Of a stretch of 64,000 bases of DNA, positions 46,217 through 52,770 are shown in pieces. The notes beneath the pieces are model-generated. The model saw nothing but the letters and a program-made list of their open reading frames with translations, was not told the origin of the DNA and did no database searches. Numbering within the stretch: position 1 is the stretch's first letter; each line of letters begins with the position of its first letter. The position numbers and the translations under genes are program-made. The DNA is from Bacteroidales bacterium (lineage in GTDB: Bacteria > Bacteroidota > Bacteroidia > Bacteroidales > UBA7332), in NCBI GenBank assembly GCA_028687995.1, contig JAQTZA010000005.1:62001-126000 (forward strand), given 5' to 3'.

Positions 46217-47518
46217 ATGCAATTATCCAACCACAATATTATCACCCCAATTAAAAATTCAGAAGATTTCTTTATTGTAAATCCTCTCTCGGGCAATGCA
46301 GACATAATGACCAATAATGAACGAAAACTGCTCTTGCAAGGAATCGATGTAACAGGAGAATTCGCTCAACAAGGCTATTTGACGGACGAAACCAAAGAGA
46401 AACGTGCCTTTAAACTAGCGTATCTCGATTTTACAGAGAAACGCGAATCCGACGAGACACAGCTTTTTTTTGTTCCTAACTACTCTTGCAATTTTGCGTG
46501 TTCGTATTGTTATCAAGAGGGCTACAATCCCGTTCAGCAAACTCTTACCAATGAAATTATCGACTCATTTTTTGATTATGTGAAAAAGGAGTTTGCTAAT
46601 CGCAAAAAATATGTGACCGTCTTTGGTGGTGAGCCTCTTTTGCCCGGTGATAATCAGCGGAAATTGATTAGTTATTTTTTGTCAAAAGCAACCGATGCCA
46701 AATTAGATGTAGCTTTCGTAACGAATGGTTACACGTTGGCTTCGTATATTGATTTGTTGAAAACGGCAAGTATCCGCGAGGTGCAAATCACACTAGATGG
46801 CACGGAAGAGATACACGATGCGCGTCGATATATGAAAGGGAAATTACCTACATTCAGTCGAATAGTGGAAGGAGTTGATGCATGTTTGAAGAATGGAATT
46901 GAGGTGAACTTGCGAATGGTGGTTGATCGCGACAACATCGGCAATCTTCCCGAATTATCTCGCTTTGCGATTGACAAAGGTTGGACAGCATCGCCCTATT
47001 TCAAAACACAAATTGGTCGTAATTACGAATTGCATTACTGCAACAGCACGCCCGATAAACTATTCAACAGGGTGACTTTGTACGAAAAGATTTACGATCT
47101 GTTGCAAGAGCATCCTTACATTGCAGAGTTCTACAAACCCGCTTTCTCAATTGCTAAATATATATCCGAAAATGGTGCATTACCCACGCCATTGTTCGAT
47201 TCGTGCCCTGCGTGTAAAACCGAATGGGCATTCGATTTCACGGGTACAATCTATTCTTGCACCGCGACGGTGGGGAAAAAAGGCGAAGAGTTAGGTACAT
47301 TCTATCCCGTTGTTACCAAAAACGAAGAGGCGATTTCGCAATGGCACGACCGCGATGTGACTACGATTGAAGAGTGTAAAACCTGCTCTGTGTCGTTGGC
47401 TTGTGGAGGTGGTTGTGCATCAGTTGCTAAAAACAAGAACGGTCATCCTAACTCACCAGATTGTCGTCCCATCAAAGAGTTGTTGAGTTTAGGTGTTGCG
47501 CAATATTTGGTCCCCTAA
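46217..47518 (+). CDS. radical SAM/SPASM peptide maturase-like enzyme
   Basis: 433 residues from ATG 46217; an upstream frame extension runs through the hairpin and is rejected. The radical SAM cluster motif is CNFACSYCYQEG near residue 95-106, followed by VFGGEPLL and QITLDGTEEIHDARR. The C-terminal SPASM domain has CPACKTEWAFDFTGTIYSC and ECKTCSVSLACGGGCASVAK with further Cys at SPDC, for two auxiliary iron-sulfur clusters. Enzymes with this layout modify peptides (thioether, C-C or C-N links) or act as anaerobic sulfatase maturases. With a Cys-rich peptide gene just upstream, peptide maturation is favoured. The stop codon lies inside a GC-rich repeat arm. Confidence 0.88.
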   Translation: MQLSNHNIITPIKNSEDFFIVNPLSGNADIMTNNERKLLLQGIDVTGEFAQQGYLTDETKEKRAFKLAYLDFTEKRESDETQLFFVPNYSCNFACSYCYQEGYNPVQQTLTNEIIDSFFDYVKKEFANRKKYVTVFGGEPLLPGDNQRKLISYFLSKATDAKLDVAFVTNGYTLASYIDLLKTASIREVQITLDGTEEIHDARRYMKGKLPTFSRIVEGVDACLKNGIEVNLRMVVDRDNIGNLPELSRFAIDKGWTASPYFKTQIGRNYELHYCNSTPDKLFNRVTLYEKIYDLLQEHPYIAEFYKPAFSIAKYISENGALPTPLFDSCPACKTEWAFDFTGTIYSCTATVGKKGEELGTFYPVVTKNEEAISQWHDRDVTTIEECKTCSVSLACGGGCASVAKNKNGHPNSPDCRPIKELLSLGVAQYLVP

Positions 47519-47618
47519 ATCTCCTCATGGGGGCTTTTAAAACTCAAAAATTTGCTAATTTACAAAAACCATAATTAAAATATAAAGCTTTTCAGTACCC
47601 ATTTGGGGAATTTAGGGG
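47511..47618. repeat. CCCCTAAAT inverted-repeat pair
   Basis: TCCCCTAAATCTCCTCATGG (47511-47530) faces the complement of ACCCATTTGGGGAATTTAGGGG (47597-47618). The left arm contains the stop codon of the radical SAM gene. Next to the right arm, AGGAGG (47625-47630) lies 5 bases before the next ATG, an unusually strong Shine-Dalgarno site for this organism. A related pair is at 49331-49450. Confidence 0.55.
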
Positions 47619-47635
47619 GCTTTTAGGAGGTATAA

Positions 47636-48904
47636 ATGAAAGAGATTAATGCAATTGATTTTCAGAGCGAAGTATTGAATGGTGGAAGAGTAGTTGTCGA
47701 TTTTTATTCCACCGAATGCGCGCCTTGCGAAGCGTTGGCACCCAAGTTTGATGCCATGGCTGAGTTGTATGGCGAAAAGATCAAGTTCTTCAAGATTTTC
47801 AGACAAGGGAATCGTGATTTAGCTACAGAATTGGGCGTTAGTTCTTCGCCAACGTTGTTGTTTTTCGATCAAGGGAAACAGGTGACCGATTCCATCAGCG
47901 GTGGCATCAAGAAATCTGAAATCATTGAGCGACTCGATTCGATGCTTTCTCCCGAAGAAATAATAGAGATTAAGGCCAATCAAAAAGCGACTGTTTCGGA
48001 ATACGACGTTGCAATTTTGGGTGGCGGACCTGCCGGTTTGACTGCGGGTATCTACCTCGGACAAGCCAAAGTGAAAACCGTGATTATCGATCCTGCTTTG
48101 CCGGGAGGATACATGGCGATTACACACCAAGTGTCGAACTATCCCGGATTTGTGGAGGCACAACCCGGATTTATGTTGGCACACTTCATGGGTGAACAAG
48201 CCAAGCACACGGGCATCGACCTGAAAGTGGCGGTAGATGTCACGTCGGTGGATTTGGTGAAAAAGGAGATAGTAATCGACGAACTCGAAACCATTCGTGC
48301 TAAAAAAATCATCATCGCCACCGGTACTTCGCCCAACACGATGAATGCACCCGGCGAAAAAGAGTACAAGGGCAAAGGTATTTCGTACTGTGCTACTTGC
48401 GATGCTAAATATTTCGGCGACAAAGATGTAACCGTCATCGGTGGAGGAAACTCGGCGGTGGAAGAGGCGTTGTTCATTACCAAATTTGCCAAAAAAGTGA
48501 CTATGGTGCATCAGTTCGATAAGTTGACCGCCAATCAAACGGCCATCGACACACTGAAATCAAACGAGAAGATCCATGTGCTTTACGAACATGAACCACG
48601 CAACTTCGAAAAAGTGAATGGCAAAATGGTTGCCACTTTAGAAAACCTCAAAACCAAAGAGCTCGTGAAATTAGAATCTGATGGTGTCTTTGTTTTTATC
48701 GGATTTAAGGCAAATGTGGGTATCTTGGGTGACACGCTCCCAGCTATGGATAAATGGGGATACATCATCACCGACGAAGATATGCATACCAATCTACCCG
48801 ATGTGTATGCCATTGGCGATATCATCAGCAAGAAATACAGACAAATTACCACCGCAGTGGCTGACGGTACGATTGCAGCCATCACCATTTCGAAAGAGTT
48901 ATAA
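47636..48904 (+). CDS. thioredoxin-thioredoxin reductase fusion
   Basis: 422 residues. An N-terminal thioredoxin domain (VVVDFYSTECAPCEALAPKF, active site CAPC near residue 28-31; cis-Pro in SSSPTLLFF) covers about 1-105. A low-molecular-weight thioredoxin reductase follows: FAD site DVAILGGGPAGLTAGIYLG, redox pair YCATCDAKYFGD, NAD(P)H site VTVIGGGNSAVEEALF, and YAIGDIISKKYRQITTAVADG. Fusions of the two usually put the thioredoxin at the C-terminus (as in Mycobacterium leprae); here the order is reversed. It is expected to supply electrons to the separate thioredoxin downstream and perhaps to the ArsM-like enzyme. Confidence 0.92.
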   Translation: MKEINAIDFQSEVLNGGRVVVDFYSTECAPCEALAPKFDAMAELYGEKIKFFKIFRQGNRDLATELGVSSSPTLLFFDQGKQVTDSISGGIKKSEIIERLDSMLSPEEIIEIKANQKATVSEYDVAILGGGPAGLTAGIYLGQAKVKTVIIDPALPGGYMAITHQVSNYPGFVEAQPGFMLAHFMGEQAKHTGIDLKVAVDVTSVDLVKKEIVIDELETIRAKKIIIATGTSPNTMNAPGEKEYKGKGISYCATCDAKYFGDKDVTVIGGGNSAVEEALFITKFAKKVTMVHQFDKLTANQTAIDTLKSNEKIHVLYEHEPRNFEKVNGKMVATLENLKTKELVKLESDGVFVFIGFKANVGILGDTLPAMDKWGYIITDEDMHTNLPDVYAIGDIISKKYRQITTAVADGTIAAITISKEL

Positions 48905-48926
48905 ACATAAAAAACAAACCCATAAA

Positions 48927-49301
48927 ATGGCAACAATCAATTTAACCAAAGAAGAATTTTTGAAACGAGTGGCAAACTACGAGTTGAATCCTACAGAATG
49001 GAATTATCTGGGCGAAAAACCGTGCATTATCGATTTTTATGCCAACTGGTGTGCACCTTGCAAAATGGTGGCACCGATTCTCGAAGATCTATCGAATGAG
49101 TATGCCGACCAAATTGTGATCTACAAAGTCAACACAGAAGAGGAAGAGGAGCTGGCAGGTGTATTTGGCATTCGCAGCATCCCAAGTATTTTGTTTTGCC
49201 CGATGGAAGGACAACCTCGCATGGCGGCAGGTGCTCTACCGAAAACATCCTTCATACAAGCCATTGACGAAATATTGCTTGGGGTGAAAAAAGAGGCGTA
49301 A
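48927..49301 (+). CDS. trxA: thioredoxin
   Basis: 124 residues with the active site CIIDFYANWCAPCKMVAPIL (CAPC near residue 41-44), IRSIPSILFCPMEG with the cis-Pro, and an N-terminal extension of about 25 residues (INLTKEEFLKRVANYELNPTEW) common in Bacteroidota thioredoxins. The ATG at 48927 lies 22 bases after the reductase-fusion stop; a longer frame overlapping the reductase gene is not real. A second general thioredoxin would be expected elsewhere in the genome. Confidence 0.92.
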   Translation: MATINLTKEEFLKRVANYELNPTEWNYLGEKPCIIDFYANWCAPCKMVAPILEDLSNEYADQIVIYKVNTEEEEELAGVFGIRSIPSILFCPMEGQPRMAAGALPKTSFIQAIDEILLGVKKEA

Positions 49302-49330
49302 ATTATACAAAATAAATATTGTCGTATTTA

Positions 49331-49450
49331 ATTGCCCCTAAATCCCCTCAAGGGGACTTTTGCTGAGGTGTAATTTTGAAAAGGTGATCATTGATTAACG
49401 ATTATTTAACCGTAGAATCTCCAAGTCCCCTTCAGGGGATTTAGGGGCAA
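49331..49450. repeat. GCCCCTAAATCCCCT inverted-repeat pair
   Basis: ATTGCCCCTAAATCCCCT (49331-49348, on to GGGGACTTT at 49352-49360) faces CAAGTCCCC and CAGGGGATTTAGGGGCAA (49422-49450). The arms match over about 27 bases and each contains its own CCCCT/AGGGG hairpin. It is of the same family as 47511-47618, so the two thioredoxin genes are bracketed by related repeats. The gap 49302-49589 holds no gene. Confidence 0.65.
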
Positions 49451-49589
49451 GGTTCAAAGTTGTGAATGTAACATTATTTGTTTCTTTTCACTGAAGTCCC
49501 GCGGAAGGCGAAAAGGATATTGCAGTGACAAATCTACTTTACTTACCCACCGTATTCGTTATTAAGTCTAAAAAATAACTGTTTGAACT

Positions 49590-50660
49590 ATGAAAAACCA
49601 CATCCTGATTGCTCTTTTTTTGTTTACAACTTTTTCAGTCATGTCTCAAAACGGATTGAAAACAGTAGTCGATGGATTGCTCGAACCCGCCTATTACGGA
49701 AAACCGTTTGTGTCGGAAATTCACAGCACGATATCGAAAGTCGAATTAGGTTATTCCAAAAGTTACTCGGAGTTTAATCTGCTCGAAGAGAATCAGAAAT
49801 TCGAACGACCGGTGGTGGAGATGCACCTTGGGATGGATGCACCGTTGTTTGCCTACCAGTGGGGAACGGCGGGCAATAATCCGAAATGGGGTGTGGCCAT
49901 GTCATTGCCGTTGAGCGTGCACGTACTCGAAGATATGTGGGATCCCGTGACTGCGCCCGTCATCAATACAGATTACCGCTTTGGGTCGCCACGCATCCGT
50001 GCCATTCGCTATTTCTCGGGAAAAGGATTCATCAAAAATATCTCCATGTCGTGGTTGCCCATCTTCCACGAATGCACCCATTTGGGCGACGAAATCACCA
50101 TTTACCGAAAGGACGAAAACTTCCCGATCACACGCATCAACGTCTCTTACGAATATTCTGAGTTGCAACTCACCCTCAACGACCCCGACAAAAGCCGCGA
50201 AACCGGACACTCCTTCCGCATCGGTGGCATGTATCGCATTAGCAGCCGTGGATTGGGTTGGTACAGCATCCGACAAGATGCCGAAGCCACGCAACCAGTG
50301 GATCTTCTGCCGAGCGATTATCGGTTGGAGTATTACGGACAATACCAATACCAACGCTCTTCTGGCTTTCTGGCAAGCAAACGGGCGATGAACATTCTCT
50401 CGTTCGAAGCCCGCAACCGCCTGCGCTATGGCATTCCGATGTTCCGAAAATTAAATGATGTGTGGGAAACCACCGAAGTAGCAGAGCGGATGCAATGGAA
50501 CTACAATCTCTACTTTGGCTGGAAGTTTTTCCCGAAATCAGAGTCCAACCACTCCCTTAGCTTCTTACTCCACGTGTACAAAGGGATCAACCCTTACGGT
50601 CAATTGCGCAACTACCCGAGCTATCCGTTCTTCGGGGTTTCGATTGCGTATGAGCCGTAA
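49590..50660 (+). CDS. predicted outer-membrane protein
   Basis: 356 residues with a signal peptide (ILIALFLFTTFSVMSQ). The mature part is rich in alternating amphipathic strands (KVELGYSKSYSEFNLL, WGVAMSLPLSVHVLED, ISMSWLPIFHECTHLGDE, INVSYEYSELQLTL, LEYYGQYQYQRSSG, WNYNLYFGWKFF) and ends in FFGVSIAYEP, a barrel-like profile. HECTHLGD resembles a metal-site HExxH but with an extra residue, so no protease role is claimed. It may be of the DUF1207-like type; function unknown. Codon use and spacing do not tie it firmly to the thioredoxin genes. Confidence 0.65.
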   Translation: MKNHILIALFLFTTFSVMSQNGLKTVVDGLLEPAYYGKPFVSEIHSTISKVELGYSKSYSEFNLLEENQKFERPVVEMHLGMDAPLFAYQWGTAGNNPKWGVAMSLPLSVHVLEDMWDPVTAPVINTDYRFGSPRIRAIRYFSGKGFIKNISMSWLPIFHECTHLGDEITIYRKDENFPITRINVSYEYSELQLTLNDPDKSRETGHSFRIGGMYRISSRGLGWYSIRQDAEATQPVDLLPSDYRLEYYGQYQYQRSSGFLASKRAMNILSFEARNRLRYGIPMFRKLNDVWETTEVAERMQWNYNLYFGWKFFPKSESNHSLSFLLHVYKGINPYGQLRNYPSYPFFGVSIAYEP

Positions 50661-50757
50661 AAGTTACTGAAGCAAGGATTTATTCTTATTATGAGAAACC
50701 ATCTATCACAACGATATTAGGCTTCATTTTTTTCTTGCATATCAGATTCTATATGTG

Positions 50758-50765
50758 TACATTTG
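50758..50765 (+). promoter_or_regulatory. promoter -7 box
   Basis: TACATTTG matches TAnnTTTG, with a TTG at 50735-50737 as -33, 38 bases before the start codon at 50803. Confidence 0.6.
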
Positions 50766-50802
50766 CACAATCGCTTAATTGATAATAAGAATACAAATCT
50801 AC

Positions 50803-51402
50803 ATGGACTTATTAAGAACAATATTGACCTCTGATTTTGGGTCTTTTAGTTTTGTTGCTAGTATTTTAGCGTTAGCTTTTTGGCTTACACATTGGGTCAC
50901 AAAGCGAATTACTGAGATAAAATCAGAGCATAGCACGTTGAGTAAGACAGTTTCTAAAATGGAAAGCCATGTGGATGATATACGAAAAGACTTATCTTAT
51001 ATGAAAGGATCTATTGATATTATTAGAAGCGGTGCAAACCCTGCAACTCAATCGCATAGTCCTATTTCTTTAACTACCATTGGAGAAAAAATACGAGATG
51101 ATTTAAATGCAAATGATTTAATTGCTAAGAATTGGGACAAGATTTTTGCAACATTAGAAAAAAATATTTGCGATAAAAACGCCTATGACATCCAAGAATA
51201 TTGCATGGAAACAGCGGCAGTTGAACCAGAAAAATTGTTTGATGATAAAACATTGACTATTATTAAATCGTATGCGTATAAACAAGGTAATCCTTTTCAA
51301 TATTATTCAGGAGTGTTTGCAGTTCTTATTCGTGACAAATATTTAGGAATAAAAGGAATTGATGTCTCTGAGGTTGACGCCAATGACCCTAAAAATAAAT
51401 AG
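50803..51402 (+). CDS. single-pass membrane protein with coiled coil, unknown function
   Basis: 199 residues. One N-terminal membrane helix (FSFVASILALAFWLTHWV) is followed by a coiled-coil segment (ITEIKSEHSTLSKTVSKMESHVDDIRKDL) and a soluble helical domain with SPISLTTIGEKIRDDLNANDLIAKNWDKI. No family is recognised. ATG 50803 is used rather than a TTG eight codons upstream. It has its own promoter and terminator, so it is a single-gene unit. Confidence 0.7.
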   Translation: MDLLRTILTSDFGSFSFVASILALAFWLTHWVTKRITEIKSEHSTLSKTVSKMESHVDDIRKDLSYMKGSIDIIRSGANPATQSHSPISLTTIGEKIRDDLNANDLIAKNWDKIFATLEKNICDKNAYDIQEYCMETAAVEPEKLFDDKTLTIIKSYAYKQGNPFQYYSGVFAVLIRDKYLGIKGIDVSEVDANDPKNK

Positions 51403-51426
51403 AATCTGTTTAAACAGAATTGATTC

Positions 51427-51457
51427 AAGCCGATTCCACTAAAGAATCGGCTTTTTT
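51427..51457 (+). terminator. rho-independent terminator
   Basis: Perfect arms AAGCCGATTC (51427-51436) and GAATCGGCTT (51444-51453), then a T run. Confidence 0.9.
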
Positions 51458-51465
51458 ATTTGCTT

Positions 51466-51498
51466 AGCTTACCCTAGCCTGACGGGTTTTGTTTTTTG
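51466..51498 (+). repeat. direct repeat, left copy
   Basis: AGCTTACCCTAGCCTGACGG (51466-51485) continuing into a T-rich end matches 52589-52622 (AGCTTTCCCAAACCTGACGG and T-rich end). The two copies flank the phased array and the gene at 51869, about 1.1 kb apart. Only the right copy has a partner arm and can form a terminator. Confidence 0.55.
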
Positions 51499-51527
51499 TT
51501 CCGTCAACTAGAACTCTTTCCTTTCCG

Positions 51528-51722
51528 TTAGTTACACAACAACCGCTTTTAGGAATACAAAACCGACTGTTAGGAAGCCATTTCTGCCCGTTAGGAAGCC
51601 ACAACCAGACGCTAGGAGGTCAATTTTGCCATTTAGGAACCTATTCCCCGCCGTTAGGAAGGCACTTCTTTCCTTTAGGAGACCACAATCGGTCGTTAGG
51701 AGTGCGAAAATATGTTTTAGGA
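51528..51722. repeat. TTAGGA-N15 phased array, ten units of exactly 21 bases
   Basis: TTAGGA (one CTAGGA, first unit TTAGTT) starts at 51528, 51549, 51570, 51591, 51612, 51633, 51654, 51675, 51696 and 51717, always 21 bases apart, while the 15 bases between vary almost freely. A frame translating as LG plus five variable residues exists but has no ATG start, and the Leu/Gly codons hardly vary, so the conservation is at the DNA level. It lies just upstream of the gene at 51869. Confidence 0.8.
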
Positions 51723-51868
51723 CATTTATTGTGAAAAAGTTTCATCTATATATTCTTTTAAATATAATTTAGTTGTATATTCGAAACATGAAATTAGATA
51801 CTTGTTATCGTTGTAGAGCGAGTATTGATTTCAGTAAATATAATGTACAACCCACAAACAAATTTCAA

Positions 51869-52528
51869 ATGGCAAGTAAACGTAATTTTTCAGAAACTGC
51901 GGTACTAGAGCAGTACCGCGTAGCTTTAGAGAATGTTTCTGCACAACCAGAGGTCAGTGCAGAATTAGAAGAGTTTGGGTACGATGCTGCAAGGTTGTCC
52001 GAAGGGTCACAACTATTGCTAGCTACTCGTACTGCATTCGACAGCAATCAACGAGAAAACAGTGAAACTACTCAAGCATCGTTAGTTTTCGGAGCTGCAA
52101 AAGAGATTTTAGACAACAGTTATTCATCGCTTCGCAAGAGAGCCAAAGTGGTCTTTATGAATGACACAGAGGTACTCAAACGCTTAGAGTTGGATCGTGC
52201 CATCTCTGAGGCCTACACTCCTTGGCTCGTAAGTGTGACAAAATTCTACAACAACCTCAAATCTGATGCAACTTTGCTGCCCAAATTAGCACGCCTTAAG
52301 GTACTTCCTGCACAAGTTGATGAGGCATTGGCACAAATTGAAGTAGTAAACAAAGCACGGGCAGAGTATCTTCGCGAATCGGGAGAATCGCAAGCTGCTA
52401 CTCAGACAAAAGACGAAGCTTTCGTAAAGATTGACAAATGGATGAGCGAATTTTATGCAGTGGCGCGCATTGCACTTGAAGATAAACCGCAATTGCTTGA
52501 AGTGTTAGGCAAAAGGGTAAAGAATTAA
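51869..52528 (+). CDS. helical protein of unknown function (DUF6261-like) next to the TTAGGA array
   Basis: 219 residues starting MASKRNFSETAV, almost all helix, with no membrane segment and no signal peptide. Features are RNFSETAVLEQYRVALENVS, a middle SSLRKRAKVVFMNDTEVLKRLELD, and WMSEFYAVARIALEDKPQLLEVLGKRVK at the end. I do not recognise a known function; similar proteins appear to be restricted to Bacteroidota. In-frame starts farther upstream (51773, 51788) exist, but MASKRN begins the plausible domain. Position right after the phased repeat array and between direct repeats hints at a functional link between protein and array. Confidence 0.65.
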   Translation: MASKRNFSETAVLEQYRVALENVSAQPEVSAELEEFGYDAARLSEGSQLLLATRTAFDSNQRENSETTQASLVFGAAKEILDNSYSSLRKRAKVVFMNDTEVLKRLELDRAISEAYTPWLVSVTKFYNNLKSDATLLPKLARLKVLPAQVDEALAQIEVVNKARAEYLRESGESQAATQTKDEAFVKIDKWMSEFYAVARIALEDKPQLLEVLGKRVKN

Positions 52529-52582
52529 CCCTATTTCTATAAAGAATACTCTCTCTTCGATTTTTATTACCTCATTCCCAAT

Positions 52583-52622
52583 CCCGTCAGCTTTCCCAAA
52601 CCTGACGGGTTTGTTGTTTTTT
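52583..52622 (+). terminator. rho-independent terminator containing the right direct repeat
   Basis: CCCGTCAG (52583-52590) and CTGACGGG (52602-52609) form a perfect stem followed by TTTGTTGTTTTTT. Bases 52589-52622 are the right copy of the direct repeat at 51466-51498. Confidence 0.8.
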
Positions 52623-52665
52623 AAATGCACCATCACTTCCAATAAAAAGAGAAATACAATAAAAA

Positions 52666-52730
52666 GATAGTGATATTATAATAATTTAATAGTGATACTA
52701 TTGTAATTCAAAAAATCTTCCATACATTTG
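52666..52730 (+). promoter_or_regulatory. promoter with paired palindromic operator before the CoA-disulfide reductase gene
   Basis: GATAGTGATATTA (52666-52678) and the perfect palindrome AATAGTGATACTATT (52688-52702; arms AATAGT/ACTATT) are 22 bases apart. TTG at 52701-52703 and TACATTTG at 52723-52730 are the -33 and -7. Every distance equals that at 44834-44898, so the same regulator is expected. Confidence 0.8.
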
Positions 52731-52770
52731 CACCAGAAATAAATAAAACAAATAAAAACACAATTAATTT

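Noticed and set aside
48681..48926. N-terminal extension of the thioredoxin gene
   Set aside because: It overlaps the reductase coding region in another frame; the thioredoxin homology and a proper ATG start at 48927.
50041..50110. Zinc-protease motif in the outer-membrane protein (HECTHLGD)
   Set aside because: The spacing is HExTH with Cys-Thr between, and the rest of the protein looks like a beta-barrel; no metallopeptidase family fits.
51528..51722. CRISPR array
   Set aside because: The repeated part is only 6 bases and the period 21, far below CRISPR repeat and spacer sizes; no cas genes are near.
51489..51734. A reading frame encoding LG heptad repeats across the TTAGGA array
   Set aside because: It has only a TTG start. 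The Leu and Gly codons show almost no synonymous variation while the rest varies freely, so the period is better explained at the DNA level. It remains possible but unsupported.
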